NCBI GenBank assembly: GCA_036259835.1
Contig: DATABA010000146.1
Coordinates: 1-19,367, forward strand
Length of the DNA stretch: 19,367 nt
Reading direction: 5' to 3'
Source of the DNA: JALYGK01 sp036259835
GTDB taxonomy: Bacteria > Actinomycetota > UBA4738
Below, piece after piece: positions 7,143 to 13,087 of this stretch. Numbering within the stretch: the first letter of the stretch is position 1; every line of letters begins with the position of its first letter. A program made the position numbers and the translations under genes. The notes beneath the pieces are model-generated. The model made no database searches, had not been told where the DNA came from, and worked only from the letters and a program-made list of their open reading frames with translations.

Positions 7143-8339
7143 ATGTCCATGGAAACATTCACTGACCTCGGCGTATCCGAGCGCGTCACGCACACTCTGG
7201 CGGCGCGGAAGATCATCGCGCCGTTCGCCATCCAGGAACTGGTCTTGGCCGACGCGCTCGAAGGTCGCGACATCATGGCGAAGTCCCGAACCGGATCGGG
7301 CAAGACGCTCGCCTTCGCCATCCCGATCGTCGAGCGTCTCCTTCCAAGCGAAAAACGTCCTTCCGCGCTGATCCTGGTTCCCACCCGCGAGCTGGCCGCC
7401 CAGGTCGTGTCGGAGTTCGAAGACATCGCGAGGGCGAAGAGCCTTCACGTCGCTCCGGCCTACGGCGGCGTCAGCATTCGCGAGCAGGCTCGCGCCATCG
7501 CCAAAGCCGACATCCTGGTTGCCACACCGGGACGCCTGGAAGACCTCGCCACACGAAGATTCGTACGGCTCGATCACATCCGAATCCTGGTCCTGGACGA
7601 AGCCGATCGGATGCTCGACATGGGGTTCGAGCCGCAGGTGGCCGCCATTGCCACCCGCCTCCCGCGCGACCGCCAGACGATGTTCTTCTCGGCGACGCTC
7701 GAGGGCGCCGTAGGGTACCTCGCCGCGCGATACACCCGTGATCCGGTCACGCATGAGGTCGAATCGGCGCGGCGAACCGTTGATGAGGCGCAACACCGCT
7801 TCCTTTCGGTTACCGAGCACGGCAAGGTGGATGCGCTGGTTCGGTTGCTTCGGGACGAATCTGGCCGTGCGCTCGTCTTCGTTCGAACGAAGCGAGGCGC
7901 CGATCGACTGGCCACGAAGCTGAAGGCCAACGGCATCTCGGTCGCCGCGATGCACGGCGACCTATCACAGGCCCAGCGCGAACGCGCCCTGGAGCGCTTC
8001 CACTCCGGAAAGGTCCAGGCCATCGTGGCAACCGACGTCGCCGCGCGCGGTCTGGACGTTCAGGACATCGCTCACGTCATCAACTACGACCCGCCGACCG
8101 ACGACACGGGCTACGTTCACCGGGTCGGGCGAACCGCGAGAGCCGGACGAACCGGGACCGGCGTGACGCTGGTCACACCGCAACAGCAGACCGACGTCAG
8201 TCGGATGGCCGCGCGGCTCAGCCTCGGTGAGGACTTCGAACGCGACGGGATGACGGTCGCGCCGCCGCGTGTGGTGTTCTCCTCCCGCGGACGCCGGACC
8301 GGCATGACGCGCCGACGCTCTCCCGGGCGCCGCCGCTGA
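7143..8339 (+). CDS. DEAD-box ATP-dependent RNA helicase
   Basis: A 398-residue cytoplasmic RNA helicase that unwinds structured RNA, for example in ribosome assembly, cold adaptation or mRNA decay. All superfamily 2 DEAD motifs are present in order: Q motif with FTDLGVSERV and Q31; motif I SRTGSGKT (K54; the usual first Ala is Ser); Ia PTRELA; Ib TPGR; II DEAD (152-155); III SAT (183-185); IV VFVRTK; V ATDVAARGLD; VI HRVGRTARAG (H326). The C-terminus is a short Arg-rich tail, so this is a minimal RhlE-like form without an RNA-binding extension. AAGGAG ends 6 nt before ATG at 7143. A roughly 215-bp divergent intergenic region precedes it. The GNAT gene follows after 8 nt, so the two are probably cotranscribed. 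Confidence 0.97.
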   Translation: MSMETFTDLGVSERVTHTLAARKIIAPFAIQELVLADALEGRDIMAKSRTGSGKTLAFAIPIVERLLPSEKRPSALILVPTRELAAQVVSEFEDIARAKSLHVAPAYGGVSIREQARAIAKADILVATPGRLEDLATRRFVRLDHIRILVLDEADRMLDMGFEPQVAAIATRLPRDRQTMFFSATLEGAVGYLAARYTRDPVTHEVESARRTVDEAQHRFLSVTEHGKVDALVRLLRDESGRALVFVRTKRGADRLATKLKANGISVAAMHGDLSQAQRERALERFHSGKVQAIVATDVAARGLDVQDIAHVINYDPPTDDTGYVHRVGRTARAGRTGTGVTLVTPQQQTDVSRMAARLSLGEDFERDGMTVAPPRVVFSSRGRRTGMTRRRSPGRRR

Positions 8340-8347
8340 GCGTCGTT

Positions 8348-8746
8348 GTGACGCTGAACTACGAGTGGCGCGGAGAGTTCGAGAATGAAGAGCTGAACCG
8401 ACTCCACGCCGAGTGCTTCGACCACCGGATCCTCGAGGACGACTGGAAGGCGCAGGTTCAACGACACAGTCTCGGCTGGGTGACTGCACGCGATGACACC
8501 GATCTCATCGGGTTCGTGAACGTGCCGTGGGATGGCGCCGCCCACGCCTTCATTCTCGACACCATGGTGACCTCGTGGATTCGGGGGAGGGGGATCGGCA
8601 AACGGCTTGTCGAAATGGCCGTTGACCAGGCGCGAGCTGCCGGCTGCGAGTGGATGCATGTCGACTTCGACGATGACCTGAAGAAGTTCTATTTCGACTC
8701 ATGCGGATTCACACCGACGAACGCCGGACTCATTGCACTCCGGTAA
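8348..8746 (+). CDS. GNAT family N-acetyltransferase
   Basis: A 132-residue compact acyltransferase that would transfer an acetyl group from acetyl-CoA to an unknown amine. The coenzyme A pyrophosphate loop is seen as RGRGIGKRL (R79-x-x-G82-x-G84) after the beta-strand AFILDTMVTSWIRG. The C-terminal strand and helix (WMHVDFDDDLKKFYFDSCGFTPTNAGLIAL) are typical of the fold. The start is GTG 8 nt after the helicase stop, without its own Shine-Dalgarno sequence, so translational coupling is likely. It converges with the endonuclease-like gene, leaving only 12 bp between stops. Confidence 0.9.
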   Translation: MTLNYEWRGEFENEELNRLHAECFDHRILEDDWKAQVQRHSLGWVTARDDTDLIGFVNVPWDGAAHAFILDTMVTSWIRGRGIGKRLVEMAVDQARAAGCEWMHVDFDDDLKKFYFDSCGFTPTNAGLIALR

Positions 8747-8758
8747 CGCTGAATCCCC

Positions 8759-9628
8759 TTAGCGAGGAACCGCAAGGTCCGCGAGGACACCGAAATGATC
8801 GGTGGCCCACACTCCGCTGACGGGCTGGTCAAAGATCAGCTTGCAGTCCTGGATGTCGAGGTCGGGGGCGCGGTGGTCGCCGCAGCGGACCAAAATGTAG
8901 TCGAGGCGGCGGAACGGCCAGTCGCGATTGCGTTCGGCCATCAAGGGGTTGCTCGGCGTGAACGTCTCGCCTGGCTCTCCCGACCGGACGCTCTCCCAGG
9001 CATCGCGGTAGCAGACGCTCATGCCCTGAAGCGACTGACGGCCTGTCAGGAAACGCACGCTCGCTGAATCCGGATCGGCGGTGAAGTCGCCGGCGAAGAC
9101 CACGTGGATCTCCCGATCACGAATGAGATCCTCAACAGCTCGAGCCGCTCTGACTGCTTGGAGCTCGCGTTCGTTCTCGAAGTCCAGCTGCCAATTCGGC
9201 ACGTGGTTCACGAACAACAGCGGCCCAATGGGCTCGGGCGCCGCCACGTCGGTCACCAGCGTCGTGGCCGCGAAGCCTCTTGTTCGCGCGGTAACCGACT
9301 GGTCTACCTCGTGGACGGCGCGAATCGGCCAGCGACTGGCGATTGAGGCGCCCTGGCCTGCTCCCACATCGCCGTCGCCTCCAGGCTCCCGCTCTCGCTG
9401 ATGAGCGACGTGATACCCATCGCCGAGGAGGTCGATCACCTGGTCGTACTGGTCGGTTTTGATCGCCTCAATGAACGCGACGAGATCCGGCTGAAGCTCG
9501 TGAAGACCGTCGGCGAGGATGCGGCGGCGCTGTTTCCAGTGTCCGCGTCGGCCCCACAGATTCAGCGTGACGACGCGGACATAGCTCCGTTCCGCGACGG
9601 AGTGCGACGATCCATGGGCGATGGACAT
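8759..9628 (-). CDS. Endonuclease/exonuclease/phosphatase (EEP) family protein
   Basis: A metal-dependent phosphodiesterase fold of 289 residues from this start. Landmarks, numbered from the longer ATG at 9661 (300 aa): N34 (VVTLNLWG), E65 (DLVAFIEA), H153 (FVNHVPNW), D192 (AGDFTAD), D254 (RRLDYILV) and D288-H289 (TDHFGVL). The canonical GDFN motif reads GDFT, so the usual catalytic Asn is Thr194; activity may be altered. Substrate unknown: nucleic acid, inositol phosphate and lipid are all precedented in the superfamily. There is no signal peptide. I prefer ATG at 9628 because CATAAT (9641-9636) lies 7 nt upstream, as in leaderless genes; neither start has a ribosome binding site. It diverges from the small membrane protein gene. 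Confidence 0.88.
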   Translation of the reverse strand: MSIAHGSSHSVAERSYVRVVTLNLWGRRGHWKQRRRILADGLHELQPDLVAFIEAIKTDQYDQVIDLLGDGYHVAHQREREPGGDGDVGAGQGASIASRWPIRAVHEVDQSVTARTRGFAATTLVTDVAAPEPIGPLLFVNHVPNWQLDFENERELQAVRAARAVEDLIRDREIHVVFAGDFTADPDSASVRFLTGRQSLQGMSVCYRDAWESVRSGEPGETFTPSNPLMAERNRDWPFRRLDYILVRCGDHRAPDLDIQDCKLIFDQPVSGVWATDHFGVLADLAVPR

Positions 9629-9635
9629 CGCGCCG

Positions 9636-9641
9636 ATTATG
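9636..9641 (-). promoter_or_regulatory. Candidate leaderless promoter -10 for the EEP gene
   Basis: CATAAT on the minus strand matches five of six -10 consensus bases and sits 7 nt before the ATG at 9628. A start here would give mRNA with essentially no 5' leader. Confidence 0.45.
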
Positions 9642-9660
9642 GGCTCTCGCCGCCCGCCCA

Positions 9661-9666
9661 TAGAAT
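9661..9666 (+). promoter_or_regulatory. Candidate leaderless promoter -10 for the small membrane protein
   Basis: TAGAAT matches five of six -10 consensus bases and ends 8 nt before the GTG at 9675. The gene has no Shine-Dalgarno sequence, and an in-frame stop at 9666-9668 excludes a longer start. Confidence 0.45.
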
Positions 9667-9674
9667 GACGACCC

Positions 9675-9836
9675 GTGGAACGGATCCCACCTCAAGTGTT
9701 CTTGTTTGCCGCCGTAGTCTTCATGGCCCTCGGGATCTGGTCAGCCATCGATCAGAACTGGTCGGGCCTGATCGTCAGTTTGGTGCTTGCGGGGCTCTGT
9801 CTCTTTGGCCTGGCACAGCGCCGCAGGATCAGCTGA
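9675..9836 (+). CDS. Small two-helix membrane protein, 53 aa
   Basis: A short open frame from GTG to TGA. The product has a short N-terminus (VERIPPQ), a first hydrophobic helix about 8-22 (VFLFAAVVFMALGIW), a polar turn (SAIDQNWS), a second helix about 31-47 (GLIVSLVLAGLCLFGLA) and a basic end QRRRIS. By the positive-inside rule the Arg-rich C-terminus should be cytoplasmic. Function not recognised. Support comes from its strongly membrane-like composition, the TAGAAT hexamer just upstream, and its position filling the gap before the exonuclease gene, whose ATG lies 31 bp after its stop. The two genes may form an operon. Confidence 0.6.
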   Translation: MERIPPQVFLFAAVVFMALGIWSAIDQNWSGLIVSLVLAGLCLFGLAQRRRIS

Positions 9837-9867
9837 CGCGACCGCGAAGCACTCCGCGGACAACGGC

Positions 9868-10818
9868 ATGACGCAGCTGCTTCTCGACACGTCCAGCCTG
9901 ATGTACCGGGCCTACTTCGCGCTTCCCAGAACCATCACCAATAAGGACGGGCAGCCAGTGAACGCCCTTCACGGCTACCTCGACATGTGCGCGCAGCTGG
10001 TTCGAGATCGCATGCCCAAGTCGATCGTCCACTGCTTCGACCACGACTGGAGGCCGGCGCCGCGAGTCGCCGCCTACAACGGGTACAAGGCGACACGCGC
10101 GGTCGACCCCGAGGGGCTCCCGGAACAGTTCGAGGTGCTTCAGGACCTGATCGATGCCACCGGCATGGCTCGCGCCGAGGCCAAGGGGTGGGAAGCTGAA
10201 GATGCCATCGGATCGCTGTGCGCGAAGAACACGGACATCGTCGAGATCGTCACCGGCGACCGAGACCTCATTCAGTGTGTCCGAGATCCGAACGTGAAGG
10301 TGCTGTTCACGCGGCGAGGCGTGTCGCAACTGGACTTGCTCGATGAGGCGGGCGTGGAGGCGAAGTACGGAGTCCCTCCCAGCCGCTACGCGGACTTCGC
10401 CATCCTTCGGGGTGACCCCTCGGATGAGTTGCCCGGCATCAAGGGTGTCGGGGAGGTGATGGCCCGGGCGCTTGTCAGAACGTACCCGTCGCTCGAGGCG
10501 TTGCAGCAAGACGCTTTGGCCCCCCGATCACAGGCGGGTCCTCTCCGAAGTGCGGCCGGCCTGAAAGCGAAAATCCGCGACGCTGCCGACTACCTGGCCG
10601 CCATGCAGGAGGTGGTCCCGATTCAAACGGACCTCGACGTCGAGCTGATCCAGGGCAAGGGCGACGAAGAACGTCTCGATCAGCTCGCCGAGCAGTACGC
10701 GTTGACCGGGCCGGTTCGTCGTCTGCGAGAGGCCTTCGCCGCGGCGCGGGCTCCTAGTCCCACACCGCCAGAAGCACGCCGACGACCAGCAGGCTCACCA
10801 CGTGGTACCCGGCGCTGA
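9868..10818 (+). CDS. Stand-alone 5'-3' exonuclease (FEN-like, Pol I N-terminal type)
   Basis: A 316-residue structure-specific nuclease of the type that removes RNA primers and flaps. Motifs: LLLDTSSLMYRAYFA (D7), FDHDWRP (D58), YNGYKATR (arch region, K74, R77), GWEAEDAIGSL (E109, E111, D112; the usual EADD is EAED), VTGDRDLIQ (D131, D133) and the helix-hairpin-helix RGDPSDELPGIKGVG (D183, D186; the usual SDN is SDE). No polymerase domain follows. I chose ATG at 9868; a longer frame from 9787 adds 27 residues that run through the small membrane gene. The last roughly 22 residues (Pro/Arg-rich) overlap the convergent DUF1761 gene by 65 bp and look like read-through after the fold ends near EAFAAARAP. 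Confidence 0.93.
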   Translation: MTQLLLDTSSLMYRAYFALPRTITNKDGQPVNALHGYLDMCAQLVRDRMPKSIVHCFDHDWRPAPRVAAYNGYKATRAVDPEGLPEQFEVLQDLIDATGMARAEAKGWEAEDAIGSLCAKNTDIVEIVTGDRDLIQCVRDPNVKVLFTRRGVSQLDLLDEAGVEAKYGVPPSRYADFAILRGDPSDELPGIKGVGEVMARALVRTYPSLEALQQDALAPRSQAGPLRSAAGLKAKIRDAADYLAAMQEVVPIQTDLDVELIQGKGDEERLDQLAEQYALTGPVRRLREAFAAARAPSPTPPEARRRPAGSPRGTRR

Positions 10819-11179
10819 TCGCGACCCAGGTCCGCGGATTCGCCTTTTGAGGATCGAAGAGCCCGGTAACGGCCACGACGGCCGCTGCGATTCCGACTCC
10901 AGTCACCAGCCCGAGAACGAGGCCTTCACCGACCGTGTCGGTCCCGCTTGCCTTGGCGAGCATCGCCACCGCGATCGTCGTGAGGAGGCACGTGATGAAC
11001 GGCCCGATGAAGTACGCCGGGCCCGGGCGCTGGTCTGCAGGTATCTCGAAGCCGCCCGCACGCTGCCAGGCCTTTCCGAGGAACGCGTTCGCGAACCAGA
11101 TTCCGCCGATCGCGAAGTAGACGATGGTCGCCACGATGACGGCGAGCCAGTTCAGATCTCCTAGAACCTCGAAGCTCAT
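10754..11179 (-). CDS. DUF1761 family membrane protein
   Basis: A 141-residue integral membrane protein with about four helices: LNWLAVIVATIVYFAIGGIWF near the N-terminus, FIGPFITCLLTTIAVAML, GLVLGLVTGVGIAAAVVAVTGLF and ISAGYHVVSLLVVGVLLAVW at the end. The N-terminal pattern with NAFLGKAWQRAG between helices one and two is typical of the DUF1761 family. Function unknown. ATG at 11179 is preceded by a purine-rich GGAGGGGGGAGG stretch containing a good ribosome binding site. The 3' end overlaps the exonuclease gene by 65 bp on the opposite strand. Confidence 0.85.
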   Translation of the reverse strand: MSFEVLGDLNWLAVIVATIVYFAIGGIWFANAFLGKAWQRAGGFEIPADQRPGPAYFIGPFITCLLTTIAVAMLAKASGTDTVGEGLVLGLVTGVGIAAAVVAVTGLFDPQKANPRTWVAISAGYHVVSLLVVGVLLAVWD

Positions 11180-11241
11180 TCCTCCCCCCTCCGACGGTCA
11201 CCACTCCCGTTCGACTGGCAATTCAAGCAAAGTATGGGTTT

Positions 11242-11277
11242 GCGGCGCCAGTCGCTGTCCGCACTCCGGGGCGCCGC
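11242..11277 (+). promoter_or_regulatory. GC-rich inverted repeat before the MmcQ/YjbR gene
   Basis: GCGGCGCC (11242-11249) and its perfect complement GGCGCCGC (11270-11277) flank a 20-nt loop. The element ends 4 nt before the ribosome binding site GAGGTG (11282-11287). As RNA it could mask or space the site; as DNA each arm also contains the palindrome GGCGCC. Role is inference. Confidence 0.35.
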
Positions 11278-11294
11278 TCATGAGGTGATTACAG

Positions 11295-11669
11295 GTGGCG
11301 AGCCGGAAAGGGATGCACCAGCGAGTCGTGAGGTATGCCCTCTCGCTGCCCGGCGCCTGGGAGGACCATCCGTGGGACGAAACCGTTGCCAAGGTCGGCA
11401 AGAAGGTCTTTGCGTTCTTCGGCGACCCGGACGGTGAATACGGCCCGGCGATGACCGTGAAGCTGTACGAGTCCCATGACGGCGCGGTGGGCGTTCCGGG
11501 CGCAGAGGAAGCTGGGTACGGTCTCGGCCGTTCCGGCTGGGTCACCATTCGGTTCGGCCCGAAGACGCCGTCGCTCGGTGTCCTCACCGATTGGGTCGAG
11601 GAGAGCTATCGGCTGGTCGCGCCAAAACGCCTGGTGGCGGAGCTCGACGCAGGTCGGCACAAAATGTGA
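11295..11669 (+). CDS. MmcQ/YjbR family protein
   Basis: A 124-residue protein of the MmcQ/YjbR family (double wing-like fold, often annotated as DNA-binding; biochemical role poorly known). Family landmarks are YALSLPGAWEDHPW near the N-terminus, KVGKKVFAFFG, MTVKLY, GYGLGRSGWVTIRF and the C-terminal helix LTDWVEESYRLVAPKRLVAEL. Length is normal. The start is GTG at 11295 with GAGGTG 7 nt upstream. The last five residues (GRHKM) and the stop are encoded inside a perfect inverted repeat, which may have been acquired at the gene's 3' end. It converges with the cupin gene. Confidence 0.9.
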   Translation: MASRKGMHQRVVRYALSLPGAWEDHPWDETVAKVGKKVFAFFGDPDGEYGPAMTVKLYESHDGAVGVPGAEEAGYGLGRSGWVTIRFGPKTPSLGVLTDWVEESYRLVAPKRLVAELDAGRHKM

Positions 11670-11685
11670 ACACATTTTGTGCCGA
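11654..11685. repeat. Perfect inverted repeat, 15-bp arms, between convergent genes
   Basis: TCGGCACAAAATGTG (11654-11668) is followed by AA and then its exact complement (11671-11685). The MmcQ/YjbR stop codon (11667-11669) lies inside. In RNA it would give a 14-bp stem with loop GAAC on either strand, so it may act as a bidirectional terminator for the two convergent genes, although no T-tract follows. A partial third copy, ACAAATGTG, occurs at 11695-11703. It could also be a dispersed palindromic repeat or operator. Confidence 0.8.
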
Positions 11686-11708
11686 GTTGAACTGACAAAT
11701 GTGCGCGG

Positions 11709-12092
11709 TTACTCGGCGGGTTCTGGCCCGTCGACGTTGATCACCGGTGGTCCCGTTCCGCTTCGGGCCGCGATCAACGTTCCTTCCTCTTCCAGGGGGT
11801 TCGACTCCCGATGGATCGCTCCTTTCGGGACGTACAGAAAGTCGCCAGCCTCCGCGTCTTCGATCTCCCGGCCACCGGGCCCGAACTCCATTCGGAGCCG
11901 GCCTGATACGACGAAGATGGCGGTTTCGTACTCCCCGTGGTGGTGCCACCCTGACGCCATTCCTGGTTTCGTCCGTACCAGCCCGGCCCACATGCCGTCG
12001 GTGGTGACGGCCGCCTCGCGGATCATGCCGGCGGTGCTGTCGTCGACCAAACGGTCACTCTTGCGAATCAGACGAATCCAGTTCGACGACAC
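11709..12092 (-). CDS. Cupin domain protein
   Basis: A 127-residue single-domain beta-barrel. Metal-binding motif one is GWHHHGEYETAIFVVSGRLRM (H50, H52, E56 likely); motif two is GDFLYVPKGAIHRESN (H94). These residues would hold one Fe, Mn or Ni ion. Small cupins of this kind include dioxygenases, isomerases and sensors, and the substrate cannot be told. The start is GTG at 12092 with GGAGG 7 nt upstream. It follows the mycothiol-type enzyme gene by 17 bp on the same strand, so the two are probably cotranscribed. Its 3' end faces the MmcQ/YjbR gene across the inverted repeat. Confidence 0.9.
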   Translation of the reverse strand: MSSNWIRLIRKSDRLVDDSTAGMIREAAVTTDGMWAGLVRTKPGMASGWHHHGEYETAIFVVSGRLRMEFGPGGREIEDAEAGDFLYVPKGAIHRESNPLEEEGTLIAARSGTGPPVINVDGPEPAE

Positions 12093-12109
12093 GGCTGCGC
12101 CTCCGCGAG

Positions 12110-12847
12110 CTATTCCTCGAGCGGATCGGTCCGCGGACCGTACGCGGGCATGAGGTCCGCGTACGGCTCGGGGTCGCCATCCCAGTTCAACTGAAGGATC
12201 TGGTCGCGGCTCCGGCGGCCGGCCAGCGCTCGGTACAGCTCGTAACGATCCGCGGTTAGGGTCGCTCTCGGCTCTCCCTGGCCGGCGATCCGCTCTTTTC
12301 CGTCGTACTTGAGCCGGAGGGCGGGTAAGCCGTTCTGCGCTACGCGAAGGGCGAACGCCGCCGAGTAGCCGACGAAAGCCACGCTCACCCCTTCGGAGTC
12401 CCGGTCCCCGGGAACCCCAACGCCGTTGCGGATGTCTTGGTTGTGCGTGGCCAGGTCAGTGACGAGCGCTGCGTCAATGAACGGGGCCGAGCGGGGAAAC
12501 GGTCGTTCTCCATGAATCATCGGGATGAGGTCGGCAAGCGCCTTGGTCCATTCATCGAGGATCTCGTCCAGGGATCGACCGCGGCGGCTGACGACCTGCT
12601 TCTCGGTCATCTCATCCCTCAACGCAGCCTGCGCCGAATCGGTCAGGGACCGGACCACATCCAGCTCGGGCGGCGCGCGGTCGTACGCCACGTCTCCCGC
12701 AAGGCCGGCGACGTGCGCCACCACGTCCTGGACACTCCAGCTGGGGGATGCCGGGACCTTCATCTGACGCTGCTCTTCGGAGAGCCCGCGAACAAACTCG
12801 GCGACGCTACGCTGCGTGTCCTCGTACGCCCTCGCAAGGTCGAGCAT
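12110..12847 (-). CDS. Maleylpyruvate isomerase-type, mycothiol-dependent family protein (DinB fold)
   Basis: A 245-residue protein of the actinobacterial MDMPI-N/TIGR03083-like family. The N-terminal four-helix DinB-like domain has H45 (WSVQDVVAHVAG) and the second metal site DLATHNQDIR (D131, H135, D138, R140); many members have Glu where D131 stands. The C-terminal part (about 165-245: AFALRVAQNGLPALRL, GEPRATLTADRYELYRALAGRRS) matches the SCP2-like C-terminal domain. Members are thought to use mycothiol as cofactor or act in thiol-dependent detoxification; the actual substrate is unknown. ATG at 12847 has no Shine-Dalgarno sequence but follows TACAGT by 6 nt, so translation is probably leaderless. 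The cupin gene follows after 17 bp. Confidence 0.88.
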   Translation of the reverse strand: MLDLARAYEDTQRSVAEFVRGLSEEQRQMKVPASPSWSVQDVVAHVAGLAGDVAYDRAPPELDVVRSLTDSAQAALRDEMTEKQVVSRRGRSLDEILDEWTKALADLIPMIHGERPFPRSAPFIDAALVTDLATHNQDIRNGVGVPGDRDSEGVSVAFVGYSAAFALRVAQNGLPALRLKYDGKERIAGQGEPRATLTADRYELYRALAGRRSRDQILQLNWDGDPEPYADLMPAYGPRTDPLEE

Positions 12848-12853
12848 GGCCGG

Positions 12854-12859
12854 ACTGTA
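12854..12859 (-). promoter_or_regulatory. Candidate leaderless promoter -10 for the DinB-fold gene
   Basis: TACAGT on the minus strand is followed by exactly 6 nt and the ATG at 12847. The same hexamer and spacing occur before the metallohydrolase start at 4713. Confidence 0.45.
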
Positions 12860-12897
12860 CCAGCGCCGGGAGTTTCCGTTCGTCCTTCCGTTTCCCC

Positions 12898-12914
12898 GTC
12901 ATACCGTGTATGAC
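12898..12914. promoter_or_regulatory. Palindrome between divergent genes, candidate operator
   Basis: GTCATAC-CGT-GTATGAC is a perfect 7-bp-arm dyad with a 3-bp centre, lying 50 bp before the DinB-fold gene and 37 bp before the small basic gene. It contains TACCGT (12902-12907) on the plus strand, a possible -10 element for the small gene. A regulator common to both genes is possible but unproven. Confidence 0.4.
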
Positions 12915-12951
12915 TGAAGCGACAGATCGGGGCACGAAAAGGAGGCGCGCC

Positions 12952-13053
12952 ATGGGATCAAAGGACAAGGCCGGCTCGAACACCAAGAAGAAGGCGCAGC
13001 ATAACCTCAAAGAGAAGCGTCAGGCCAAGAAGGCCAAAAAGAGCGGTAGGTGA
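12952..13053 (+). CDS. Small lysine-rich basic protein, 33 aa
   Basis: A very short gene. The product begins MGSKDKAGSNTKKK, continues with AQHNLKEKRQAKKAKK and ends SGR; over a third of residues are Lys or Arg and there is no hydrophobic core. An excellent ribosome binding site (AAGGAGG, 12939-12945) lies 6 nt before ATG, which sets this start over an in-frame ATG at 12910. Similar short basic proteins with an N-terminal SKDK-type sequence and a C-terminal LKEKR-KAKK stretch are, as I recall, scattered through actinobacterial genomes without assigned function; binding to RNA, DNA or ribosomes is a guess from charge. It stands alone between the divergent DinB-fold gene and the convergent dehydrogenase. 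Confidence 0.75.
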   Translation: MGSKDKAGSNTKKKAQHNLKEKRQAKKAKKSGR

Positions 13054-13087
13054 CGGCCGCTTCCCGGGCGAACCTCCCCGAACCGCG

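Noticed and set aside
9787..9867. Upstream start for the exonuclease
   Set aside because: The extra 27 residues overlap the small membrane gene and precede the usual N-terminal strand LLLDTSS of the family.
4747..10818. Polymerase, helicase and exonuclease as one DNA repair or defence island
   Set aside because: They lie in at least three separate transcription units on both strands with unrelated genes between; each is a common stand-alone actinobacterial gene.
12910..12951. Longer start for the small basic protein
   Set aside because: The ribosome binding site at 12939-12945 points to ATG at 12952, and the ATG at 12910 lies inside the palindrome with no site upstream.
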